Source: Neodiprion pinetum
Lineage: Eukaryota > Arthropoda > Insecta > Hymenoptera > Diprionidae
Direction of reading: 5' to 3'
NCBI RefSeq assembly: GCF_021155775.2
Contig: NC_060235.2
Location: forward strand, 1,725,501 to 1,789,500
DNA length: 64,000 nt
In this document: piece by piece, positions 1 to 13,500 of the stretch
Layout: each line of letters starts with the position of its first letter
Position numbering within the stretch: the first letter of the stretch is position 1
Notes under the pieces: generated by a model
Databases searched by the model: none
Seen by the model: only the letters and a program-made list of their open reading frames with translations
What the model was told of the DNA's origin: nothing
Made by a program: the position numbers and the translations under genes

Positions 1-653
1 TTTCAAAACTATGTTTTCAATGTCGACGAGCAAGATTTCTCGAAAACGGCTCAACCGATCGGTCTGAAATTTTTACACAAACTTTGTGAGTATATTTTTC
101 ACTCGTTGATCGAAGCTTTTTTCTCGCCGATAAATATTTTCCAATCTACAAACAAATTAGGGCGAATTTTTGAAATTGATTTTACGTTGTTTATTTTTTT
201 TTTTTTTTTTTTTAATTCCGAGAAGCCTCCGTTTTGTTAGAAATTATCATCTCGCTTGTTCCTTCTGTCCGTTTTGTCTACACCTGTGTCTAACTATTTT
301 TCTAACCATTTGTCTATCTATCTACCCATCTATCCATCCATATTTCGAGGTTCCTACTTCGAGGTGAGAATCGTGAAAACAGCGTGTTTAAAGTATCTTA
401 CCGATGGATTTGTTGCGATTGATAGGTAGCTCTTATTTCGAAGTCGATTCAAAGAAAAGTTATAAAGTTTAAAAAAAAAGAGAGAAAACAAATAATAATC
501 CATCTTTCTCAGTCGATATACAGACTCTGTTACAATCGCGAAGTACAATATCAAGCGTTCGGCACTCGTTGTATTATATTTATTCCTACAATTCCCTCGA
601 CCGATTGATCCGAAATCTACGGTTGTACAAAGTTCGATGAAAATTCCACTCAC

Positions 654-3600
654 CTCGTTAACCCCCCTAACGATCGCCCGCATCGTCGCGTTTCTGGGTC
701 CGTCGACGGTTTTTCCGTCGTCCGTCGGCCCCCAGGATGCGCTGTAAATGTCGATCAGATTCGGCTCGTGGCCCATGCTGTTCGCCTCTATGAGATCGGT
801 CATGTAAGGCTGATCCAGCATCCGGATACCGGCTATTTTCGAATCGTATGCCACCCCAACACCGCATACTCCGTTGTCCCGAGCCGCCGCAACTTCCCCG
901 GCGCATCGAGTCCCGTGACTTTTTGGGTCGAACGGAAGAGGCGAAAGAATGTCAAAAAGGCGAGGATTCAATATATTGAATTTCTGTACGATGTGAGGAA
1001 ATTTCAGAAACCAAGCTGGTCAGATTTTTAAACAACAACTGTAAACGATCTTGTCTGAATTTACACAAATCAAAGTTAACGGCTGTGCTCTATTTTTTTT
1101 TTTTTTTTTTTCATTTCTTTTATTGTTACAATCATTATTATTATTATTTCTTTTTTTTTCCACCAATTAGACGCTGCTGTTAAATATCTCGATGATGCCA
1201 TCACCGTAATTTCTTTACAGACAAAAATTGTTTAAATACTTGTTAATCTCGGATTTGTACAATTTTTGTGAACACTTAATTGAATTTTTAAGTCTATGGA
1301 AGAATGAACGAACGCCCGAGGAATTATTTGAGCATCTATACATATGTTATTTTGCTTAATTTCGTGTTGTAAAAACGCGGTAACTGCGACCGAATGAAAT
1401 TATTTTTGCAACCTTCACAACTGTCGGTATATAAAATATCTTTTTTCGCGTTGCTGCTGACGCTTTTTCCCTTTATGTATAATTAATAACCGGAAATTCT
1501 TTTTACCATGGAAATTTTTCGACAAAACGCGTTAACGTATAATATACTCGACGTGTTGTTGAATAATTCATGTATAGGTATACGTATCCACATGTGGACA
1601 TATATATATATATATGTATATCTATGCATTATATATAAGCACCTACACACACGCATATATATATATGCTCTGGGTGGATGTAATCTACATTTTTAAAATA
1701 TGTCTCGCCTTGTTTCGTCCCAAGGGTGAAATTACGTCCCAAGTATAACGAGATAACGAGAAAAAAGTCCCGAAAGGGAGAGGGGAAAAGGAAATATGAA
1801 AGGGAGAAGAATAAGCACAAGGATTTTTCCACGTTTCTTATATCGTGGGCACTATAACCGTATATATATATATATTTCTCTCAGCGTTAATTCTGGCATT
1901 GTGACGCCCAGCGGTGGTCGCGACAAGGGTGTAATAATAACATAAAAGCACAAGGACGCGGCTATAAAGCTGCGCGAAGTTCTTGATGACAATAAGAAAA
2001 AGTTGGAACGAAGATGAAAATTGGGGAAAAAAAATTATACGGTAATAACTTTCACCGTGAGATGTTTTTCTCTCTTACGTTTTTGTCTTTTTTACGATAC
2101 GATAACTGGGGACTAATCAGCTGTGTAACGCGTTGGGGCCGGGTTGAAGTTTCGAATTTGAAAAGTTCAGAATGCGAAACTTGAAGGAAAGAAATCAAAC
2201 TTTGAAGAAACAAGAAAGTTTCGAATTGCCGGAAATCCGACGGCTCGAGAGTTTCCGAAATGCAAGATTACGAAAATTCATCCCGCGATGGAACAAAGTT
2301 CCGAAAGTAAAGTTCCGATAGAGCAAAATTCCGAAATTTAAAATATACTCATATAAGCCTGGTTCAATTAACGAGTGGGTGTGAAAAATCAGAAAAACCG
2401 AGAATCAGAGTGACCAGGATTACGAACGTAAAAATATGGAAAATCCAAAACGAAGAGAGATCAAAGTGGTGAAATTTCACCGAACCAGAAATCCACAGAA
2501 GTGAAAATCTTCGATCATTTTGAATTTCGACGTTTCAGATTTTTACATTTTCTCATTCCCGTACTTTCGGAACTTTGACTCGTCGTAACTACGCCCTTTG
2601 ATGTTTTGCCCTTTCGTAACTTTGAGCGTCGGGCTTCGGACGAATCAAAACTTTGATGTTTCGTCAAAATTGAATTTCTTTGCTACAACTTTCGCCGAGA
2701 AAAAATTCGGAATCTGGCACTTTCGGAACCTTTCAACTCAGAATTTCAACCCGACAGCCGTATTGAGTTCGATAAATGTTACCTTAGGATTCTAAAACTG
2801 CGCCTGCAGGGGTAACCACTTTGCAAAAAGCCATCATCGGCCAATTATATAACGCCGCAGAGCTTCGAGCTTACTAATTTACTCCCTCGTTAGCCGCAAG
2901 TTTAATTATCGTTCAGTCGTCAGAGATTAATCCAACACACATATATATATATGCACGTGACATACAAATAGCAAGATCGATTAAATGCTCGGACAAGGTC
3001 AGGAGCTATTTTCACCCCGTCAACTTTTTTGCAGAACCATGAAACTTGGAGCTGACCATTTTTTCTATCAGCCCCGTTTCTCTCTCGTTTTAATTATCTC
3101 ACCTGTTAAACCAGTCGTCGGTGTATCTGGGATACGGATACGGATCGTTGCTGCTGAAGTCGTACGACGCCTTTGCGTTCTGAAAGTAAAAGGATTGAGA
3201 GAAGAAACAAAAGAGAGTAAAAAAAAAAAAAAAGGGAAAAAACCCGTCATACCTACCCTACATTTAAATCAATACCTAGCGAAAGCAACGAGCTTGAAAG
3301 CTGCAGAGAATTGCGTTATACTTTCGCAAGGAATCGAAGAAGGGTATCGATTAGGAAATTTCGATCTAAAATCAACCCCTAAACGACTTTCGATTACGTC
3401 CAACGATAAAAACATTAGAAAATATCGCAATTTTTATCGTGAAAAAATAGAAAAAACCAGCCTTTTGTTTCTACGCATTTGTGAGGTGAAATTGCTTAGC
3501 TTTAGATCGATAAGAAACCCTTGAAAGTTTTTTAATCCCAGTAAAATGAAATGAAACAAAATTATCTCTCCGAGGCTCGGATCTTTTTACAACGTGATGA

Positions 3601-6600
3601 AAATTCACCAATTCCAGGATTATGATGCGCTTGAACTGAGGTCAGCATTAGGGAGTGGAAAAAAAATTGACGGATTCTTTTTATTCGGCTTTTATCGCGG
3701 TTAAACTCAGGCTGATAAATTGAAGGAAAAGAGATGAAAAAAAAAAAAAAACCCCGGTTCGTCGAGAAGGAGACGCGGCCACTTAACGACGACACGTAAA
3801 CGTCAGCATCGTTAATCCATCCCGACTTCATGGACCAGAATTGACGAATGGTTGCGTTTGTAATAAATATACGCATATGGGGCATTCCACACCGACTCGG
3901 TAAACGATTGACCATCATATTTGTCAACTTTCCTTGAACGACCCTTGAAAATGTTTCGAAAAAAATGTACAAATTTTTTTCAATCGCTCGTTTTGTACCC
4001 TACGATTATTTTAAAACCATCCGAAAAACACCGAAATTGATTGTTACGAAGCGAGAAAAAAAAAAAAAAAAAAAACATGTGGTTTCCGAATCGAAACATT
4101 TTCTTTTTTGAATCAAATCTTTTTTCCTTTCTCGTAAAAATCAATTTCGGTGTTTTTACAGATGGGCTTGAAAAAATGATAGGGTAAAGACCCTTTGTAA
4201 AGACGAGTGATTGAGTAAATTTGAAAATTTTTTTATTACACAGCTCTTTCAGGGATCGTAAAAACGTTGGAGAAATCATTGGTGAAATTAAAAAGTGTCA
4301 CGGTCAACTTGTTTGCTCAGTTAGCGTGGAATGCCCCGTAGATATATGGCAGGGATGAAAGGCTGCGTCCTGCGGGACGTCTAGTTGACGTTCCACGTTT
4401 CGCGTCGCGACGCTTTCTGGCTCGTTTGTTAAGGCGGACGTGCGCGTCACTCTGCATTATGCTACGTTATCTTAACTCGAGTAGGTGCCTACATAGCCGA
4501 CATCCCACGTCTCGCGAGTCAAATTTGCAAAACGGTTGATTGAACTGATGGAGGGGTTAAATATTGACGACTATATTATAACACATCATGCAAATCAACC
4601 ACTGATTTGACAAAATTTTATTCAGTTGCGGTGTCAGATTCATCCGAAAAGATAGACGCGGTCTGTGTTAAAGATTCTAACGTTTTGTCAAAATTTATCT
4701 TCCAAATTCGGAGCACTTACATTTTTTTTTTTTTTTTCAAATCAGTCACAACGAACGAACGAATCTACAAGATTTTGTCGACGATTTTAAAATCAACCAC
4801 CAATATCTGTCGTACTTTCGTTCTTAATTGCAGTATTTTAAAAGACATCTTTGCACCTGGTAAATGTGATAATTTGATAAATGTATGTGATACCGAATAT
4901 CCGACCGCGTTGTAATTTCAAAAATTAGCAAAAACATTTCCCACTTTCAACCCTTGCAAATACTGCGAATATCTGTGTATAATTTTCGTATGACTTACAT
5001 AATTGTACTTCAAGTCCAGGTGCATGTAATCCACTCCTGGAACAGAAAACCAACGTGTCGTGAAAATTTCTTCAAGTTTGTAGAAACGTGTGAGGAATTC
5101 CATGCGAACTCGACAGATTTTTTATTCGGCTGCTCAATTATTTATAAATACATATTTAAAATAATTTTGAAAAGGACTTTATTTTAACTCTAAAAAATTT
5201 TCAGAAACTGTATTTCCTATTCCAAACGTTTTTGAGACCAATCCCATGATGCGCTGATTTTTCCCCATTTTTCTTAACGCTTTCAATTTTTTTTTTTTTT
5301 TTTTATTTGTTCAACTAAAACATTGTTTGAATGGTCCAGACATATTTTAAGTAAAAAACACAAGTTTTGAGAATTTTTCAGGCATTTTCGGACGATTTAA
5401 AGAATGTTTTAGTCGATCAAAAAAATTGATAAGAAATTTGCTTATTTTTTAAAATACGGTTTTCGAAAATTTGAGAATTTTGAAAAAGATCATTTTCAAA
5501 ATCACCCTCAATATCGATAAACAATTAACCGGTAGCACAAAGAATCTGAAAAAAGTTCAGTACACTGTTTCAGACCTGGGACGATGTCGGAGAAAAATTT
5601 TGATGAAAAATGAAAAATGGCGAGACACGCATGGAATTCCCCGTATAAACACCGTACACGTTTAACGACGATCCATTTTCCCCGAACAATTTGTCAGTCT
5701 TTCAACGCGCGGTGAAATTTAGCGTAACATCGTTTCGCATTTTCTCCCACTAACCGTCGTCCATGATGGCAGTCGTGACGTTTTTCCCCGTAACTCCCTG
5801 CGCCCAAGCCGCCTCGACGTTCAAATCCAGCTTCGGCTTTCCTCCGTTCTGACCCGTGTTTTTCAGGTACCATTGGTACTGAAAATAGGGATCGGTCGGG
5901 TCCTGACTGCCCGAGTTTTTCATCTCCTGGAGCGGCACCAACTGCTCGATACTCAAGGATTTGTAACCACGTTTCACGCGTTTGAATCCGGACTGCTGAA
6001 CGGCCGTGTGAACCTGAGGGATAAATTTTCACCTTCGAATATGATCGAACGGAGGTGTTTTTATTCGACGTTTCATTTCGCTTTTTTTTTTTTTACCACA
6101 AAAACACCTTCGCCGATTGTTTTACGCCAAACTCGCACCTCGACGTCTCTGAATATAGCCAATCCTTACGATCGACAATGTTGTCCAATGTTTAATCGGT
6201 AGAAAAAGAACCCACCGAATATCCAATGAAATTGAAAGAAAATGAGAAAAACTAATTCGCTCACCATTGGATCGACCTTCAGTCTTCTCGTGTGCGGTAC
6301 GGATCTCTTGGTCCTGGCGTGAGGGAGAGCCCGATGGACAAAGTGGTACTCAGTTTTGCTGCCCAGAACCTGGAGAAAAAATTACACAAGGGAATGATGA
6401 GGAGGGCGAGGGAGAATCGGCGAAGCTCTCGTCCCCGGGGGATTTTTCGGCTGATTGCAAGTCCTGACTCTACATCTTGTGAAGATCGCCTAGCTGCCTT
6501 ATCTCGCATCCCTTGCGTAGAATATAACTTCCACATGCTCTGGGAACGAGTAATAATCTCTCTCTGCCGATCGGTTTGTGCGATAATGATCCGGTCGATT

Positions 6601-9600
6601 TTACTTTGAGAAATTAATCGGCAAGTGCGAGTCACGAATTTGATTATTTAACTATTATTTTTATTAATTAATTTTTTTTATCTACAATTCTTTACAAATA
6701 CCGGCCAATTTTTATTCAAATTGAACTGAAAAGAGACGTCCTTCAATTTTATTGCAATCTTGTACACGATGTGTATGGGGGAATATTTAATCAATCCTGT
6801 AACACCAAAATTTGCCGTTATTGTGAGATTGATAATTGAATTGAGAAAAGGAATTGTCGCACGATTATTTTCGTAATTTTCAAATCCATTTATCCAATCT
6901 TCAGATGTCATCATTTTTATTTGATTTTTTGGAATTTTGTTACTTAAATAATTGAGAAAGGATCGGACAGATCAAAACCATAATCCAATCGGTTCTAAAT
7001 TTGGAAAAGCCGCGTCGATCGAGATCAAAATCATTAAAATCCGATAACTCGTTCTCGAAGAAATCGTCGGACAAAAAAATTGATCGCATACTTAAAACGC
7101 ACACAGACGTATATCTAAAAGTCATCGGAGGTGATTCTCTAAACTTCAAAACGTTGATATCCAATGAAAAGTCAACTTTTCATTTTCGGGGTGATTACAA
7201 CAACTCCCTTTTTTCCCCCCTCAAAACAGAGAAACGTGAAGTTAATAACGCGTGCAACCATTCATCAGCTATAAATTTCCTAATTTGACATGGTTGAGTA
7301 TACATATATATATATATGTGCATATGTATTCGTTTCGGCGTAATCAAACCCTCATTTTATCCAGCGTACATATCGCACGTGTAAAGCTGCGTATGTCCGC
7401 GTATGTAGCGCACATTATATACCTACACGTGAGCCAAGCTCGCACGTTTGTCTTTCACATGCGTACCACGAGCCAAAGCTTAAATTTATATCACATATAC
7501 GCATATCCATCAATGCCTGATATCCGCAAGCGTCGGTCTCACTCTATTTCATTCTTTTTTTCCTTTATCCTCTCCCCCGTCTCCCACCTTGCCGATCACT
7601 TTCAGAATGAATTTTTTCAATACTCGTGATCATCGTCGTTTCAACGTCTATGTACGTACAAGTGTATATACGTGTATATATGTGCATATGTGCATTGTAT
7701 ATTGTACATAGGCACGTGCATGGTACACACATCGCATTCTAATTCGCGGATCAATCGTCATCGGGAAATGGTGAATGCCGTAGATCGATCTTTCTTTCAT
7801 TCGGTAGGTACTCGCATGCGTGTACATTGTACATATATCCGTGCCTATGTGTTAGCGACGTGCTAAATCCTTCGTATGCGCACGCACAATGTGTGCGAAG
7901 CGTGAGATTGTACACGAGCAATCCATTTCCTCGTAAATTTCTCTCCAGCTGCAGGCAATTCCACCTTTGATATATGCCCAAGTATATAGATAAAGGTATG
8001 CGTACCTACTGTATGTATGTATGTATATATATACACGTATGGGGAATTTCATGAGATCTCCGTCAAGATTCTACCTCGATGTCTCAGATTGGCTTTATCA
8101 TTTTCCGTTTTATGACACAATCGCAAAATTTTTATCAGAATTTTTCGACCCGGCATCCACTTTCTATAAAGTCTGGAGAAATTCCGTAAAATCTTATAAA
8201 ATGTAAGAAAATTTTTGACACCTGTTGGAAGATGGAGATTTCGTAACTTCGAAAGATGAATAAGAAGACTGGAAAATAAAGAAACTTTTTTTTTTTTTTT
8301 TAGATAAAAATTCACACAAAAGGTCATTTTTCTTATTTATCTTTCAAAGTTACGAAATCTCCATTATCTAACAAGTGTCAAAAATTTTGTAACGTTTTAG
8401 AAAGTGTGGGTTTTTGTTTCAAGTTTTTTTTTCAAACGCCAATCTGAGACATCGACGTAGAATCTTGATAGAGATTTCATGGAATGCCCCATATATATGT
8501 ATATACATATGTAGGTGTCATCGTCGTCGAGTTGAATCCCGAATTCGCATGTCGGTTTTATCCCTTTTATTTATTCACCACTTTTCCAACCCCCCATAGC
8601 TTGTATTATATTACCATTTTCTCTTGCGGATTTCGACTTATCAATCCCCTCGTCTCTCGCTTTGTGTCACGTGGCGACACATATTTTAGATACGTGGGAG
8701 TCAATGTGACCTTTAGCTGTTATTTTATTGTTCTTGTTGTTATTATTATTCTTGTTTTATGCAAATCTGCTTGTGACGGCGAGGCGAGGGATGAAGAGAA
8801 ACGGCGAAAGAGGAGGAGAGGAAAAGACGCGAATGTTCGATGTACGCGGATAAAATTGACGTTACGTGAAAGCCGAGGGTTCGCTGTATTGTCAATAAAA
8901 TTCAAGGGATGACGTTGAATAACGAAAAGAGCCGGGCTTGGGGAGTAAAAGTTTAACAAGGGTGTAAAAGAAAAACACGCGAAACGACTTACGGAGGTTT
9001 CTAGCCCCTCGAAAAAAAAACCAAAAAAAGAAAATATCCAATCTTTGCACAACAGTTGTGTATAAATATAAACGTTATTAGCGAGTTGAGAAATTTGTAT
9101 CAGAGAATGCTATAAACTAATTAAAACTCGTGATTCGAGTTCAATTTCAGATAATTTGATGTTGATTATTCGGAAGGAAAAGTTTATTTGATACAACTTT
9201 ATTACGCAAACTCAAAGTTGTAGAATAATGATTTTTTTTTTTTTACGTTTCGTTACGAATTCACGTTACTGACTTGAACTCCTCGTCTCTTGTGTTTCGC
9301 TATACGTTTATTCAAATTTATAAACGCACATATTTGTTTTACAGGTGAAAAAGAAGAAAAGAAAGATCCTTTTTCAATTATTTAAGTAACAAAATTCCAA
9401 AAAATCAAATAAAAACGATGACATCTGAAGATTGGATAAATTGGATTTGAATGAAAATTGATGCCGTCGGGTTTTGGGTCGCGAATCACGAATCTAAGGT
9501 CAGCAATGCGGAATTTAAATTTGGCGTATTCGATAAGCTGAAAAACAAACTAAAATCGTTTGTATTTTGATGAAAACAAAACGGCGATCCAATACGGTTT

Positions 9601-10552
9601 AAAAAATCTAAAAATATTCCGATTCTGGTAGATATTAGTAGGCGGAGGTTTTTCGGGTCACCGATAACGAATCCAAGGTCAGACTTCCAAAATTTGTAAT
9701 TGTGGATCGATCGTAGTGGTTCAAAATAAAAAGAAATCGTCCTATTTTCATGTAGCATGGTATTCGAGGGCTTTTAAAATCGTTAATCACGAATCGGAAT
9801 TTGCAGTTCGTATTTCGAGTTAGATACTATCATTTTTTTTGTCTGTGAACTTGGAACCTGCAGCGTGAGAACGAAAAAATCGCGGTCTGGCTGATGGCCA
9901 GTCTAAAGCCGTTTGTATTACAAGACTCGATTGGAACCGTAGTTATTTACAAGAAGATACAAAAAGAAAAAGAAAACGAAAAAAAAAAAAGCAGAAACAG
10001 CAATAAAGCTTGATTTGCGCTCAACTTAGCTATCTGAGAAAAAAAAAAATTGGAAATTGACTACCGCAGGGCTTTATCGAGTACTCGATACATCGCGTTG
10101 TGTATACATATGTGTACGTATGTGTAGATATATCGTATCGAGTGTAGTCGAAGCTATTATACGCACTTTCGTTTATGCGGTGGGCAGGTTACCCACGTAC
10201 ATTCATAAGGGAACGATAGAGAGACGACGACGTCAGACGTGGGCGCCTATCGCGCCATTGTGCGTCGTCGAGGGAGCGTAAGGACCACGGTAAGCTCGAA
10301 AAAGCTCCCGAGCGGCAGTTTGTCCGAATCCTAGAGCCGTAACGGGATCGCCGTCCCTCTCAGTTAGGGTCAAAAACGCGCCGGACGATTCGGGGACAAA
10401 AATGAGCATTTTCTCTCGCTTTTTTCTATCCGCCGACGCTTTTCTTTCGTTGTATAATAACTTGGCTTACCCCGATATATATAATAATTATATATATTTT
10501 TTTTTTTACTTTTTATATTCCAAGCCTTAGAAAGCTCTCCAAGCTCTCTCTC

Positions 10553-10590
<38 letters not shown>

Positions 10591-13500
10591 TCTTCTTTTT
10601 TCCAATTGAACAGATGTCGAATTTGAAAAATCTTCGGCGTTTATTAATTGCTAATGTAATTCTTGATACCGTTTTTTTTTTTATTGTGAATTAATATCGC
10701 GATTTTCAACAATGAATAAAATCCATCGACACGGAAGCTTTTTCATTACCGTCGTTTCCTTGTTTTTTTTTTGTTTTTTTCTTCTCGACTGCGAGTACGT
10801 GATTTAAATTTGAAGAGATATGAGATGAAGAAAATGCTTTTCCTTAGCTTTCATCGATCGGAAGCAGATAATTGGGTGGATTTCTGGGTGGCTGGTCAGA
10901 GTGGAAGGTAGAGATTTGAAGAATTTTACACCCTGTTGCTTCGGGATTGAATTCGGTATCCGATATCTGTTTCAGCATCGGCGGTAAATTCCTATCTTTT
11001 TTCGTCCCACTTCTCTCTCTCTCTCTCTCTCTTGTTTTTCGTATCTGGTTACAACATTAGTCACGGGAATCGTTTTCTCTATCAAAATCACGTCAATTTT
11101 TAGAGTCTGAATAAATCGATTCCAACATTTTTCAAAATGCGTGATAAAAATTTTTTTTCAAAACAATTTACTTCATTTCACCATTTTTACGGCGGCAATG
11201 TATTTTCTCCTGAAATTTCTTTGCACTTGCTGCTTTTTTTCGGAAATTTGTTAACGGATAAACGAGACTCGCATAATTTATAAGACAATTATGCGTTAAC
11301 GTTATGCACATATATATTCGATAAGAAATTGCTGCCCGTTACGATATTCAAATTATTTGACCCGGATAAATCCCTGAATAAACGCGTTATACGTCGTTAT
11401 ATACATATGTAACAAGGATGGAAGGAAAAATATGTATAAGGAAATATATTCGTTCTTTCAAATTATCCTTTTTCTTTTTTACACGCTCTTCCGCTCGATT
11501 TCATTCTTGAATATAATAACGATTTAACCGATCGTTTGCAATGCCTGCTTTATAGATGACTGGAAACAAATATGCGAACCGAGTATATTTGGCCAAGAAT
11601 ATTATTACATGTGTGTACCTACAATAAATCGATATTCGATAAAAATTGCTAGTTCGTTTCGGCGAATTATTCCGTAGAAAAAAAGAAACCCTCGGAGATT
11701 GAATTCTCGTCTGGAGTAACTGAGAGAAAAAAAACTTGCAGAATTTTACGTTCTTCCTTTCGCAAGGAGATTTTTCCATTCTACTCTCTAATAATAATCA
11801 CCACGATTTCATACGATTTATCCAGTTTCTCGAATAACGATTTGATGCATTTTAAAAACCGGAAGTTAACGAGACGTCGTCGTCGATAATCGAAAAGAAA
11901 GAAAGAAAGAGATAAAAAAAAGAGAGACCCGCATTTCTACGAAGCAAACTTTTTTCTCTTCCGAACTGAAATGGCTTAACCTTTGATGCGAAGCTCGAGA
12001 AATGTGAAGAAAACAGCCCGCCTTTGAACGCCCTTCGACAATCCTGAATAAATAAAAAAATTCAACACGCAGCTCTATGCACTCATCGTATGTATACAGC
12101 CTGCTCCGAACAAATATATATATATATATAAGATTGCTCGGAGATCGACTCTGTAAATGACAGCTGATTCGGTTACAGTTTGTGTTAAAAGTACAGAATA
12201 CGCTTGTTGTCAGGCGTAACTCCGATACGTAACGCGGCGATATTGGCAATTTTGGGAAGCGAACGAACCTGACACCCGCAGTTAGATCTGCTCGTGACAC
12301 ATGCGGGTACGGACGAAGTGGAAAACGGACCGATTAAATTATCTATGAATCTATGAATCTATGAATGAAAGATAGTTTTCCTTGAGGAGATTCGTTGACC
12401 GACAATCTTGCAACATTGTTCATTTTAATAAGAGGTTCGTCATACGTTGCTACCGAAGTATGTTTTAAAAAACTAAACTTTAAGATTGTCTAGAATTATA
12501 GACAAAAGCTTGGATATCGATGTTTCGTTTAACCCTTTGAGTAATAGTGACTAATATTTTTACCACCTGTTTTATATCCATTTTTTTGTATAATTAACTC
12601 GAGAGTAATTATTGCGATATAATGTAAATTATTATCGTTAGAAACAAATTGGTTGAAAAAAATTGTGAAACTTATGAAGGAATAATCATTTCCAAAAAAG
12701 TTACCCTTCTACGCGTATACGTGTTTTACATGAATTACTAGTTTTTTTGGGTTCACTGATTACGAATCTGAAATCAGATTTTATTTTATTATTATTAATG
12801 TTAAATCAAAAGTTGGCGGATCCAATATGGCGGACGAAAGTTTCAAATTCGATCGAATCCGGAGAAAAAACTTTGTCCAGAGGTTTTTTGGGGCGCTGAT
12901 CATGAATCTGAAATCAGATTTTGAAAATTCAGTACGACGAATCCAATCAGCGACCCCGAGAACCCCTGCATAGAGTTTTTTGAACGTATTCGATCCAGTT
13001 TCAAATTTTTGTCCACCATATTGAACCCAGCATCATAAATTTTCAAAATCTGATTTCAGATTCGTAATCAAAGTATCCGAAAAGTATGTAATACTATCTT
13101 GTTTTAAAAGTTGACTCGGCACAAAAATGTGCGACTCAGAGGGTTAAAATCTTCTTCAAAGTCACTGGAACGATTATCTCCTTTTTTTAATGGTCAAGTC
13201 AATATGGCGATTTTTTTTTTTTTTTTTAATCATTATCAATGTTTGTGCGGTGCTGTAAAATTAAATATTCGATGACGTCAACGTGATAGCGAAAAAATTG
13301 GTTTCATTCAAATTGTATAAAATAACTTTCCGCAGTAAAATGAGTGAAATCGAATCTACTGAATTTTTAACTATTTAAAAGCGATCTCAAACGAAGCATT
13401 TATATCTAATTAATTTCTTCGTTTGGTTCAATTAAAAATGAACAGGCTTCAAGTATCGGATGATAGGAACAAAGTACGAACTGCGAAGAAGAATAAGAAC

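Noticed and set aside
191..213. Long T tract as a retroposon poly(A) tail on the minus strand
   Set aside because: More than 20 T tracts of 12-23 bp are scattered throughout, and no target duplication or body of a retroelement is visible beside this one.
12340..12368. Triplicate TCTATGAA repeat
   Set aside because: Only about 30 bp; ordinary slippage with no further structure.
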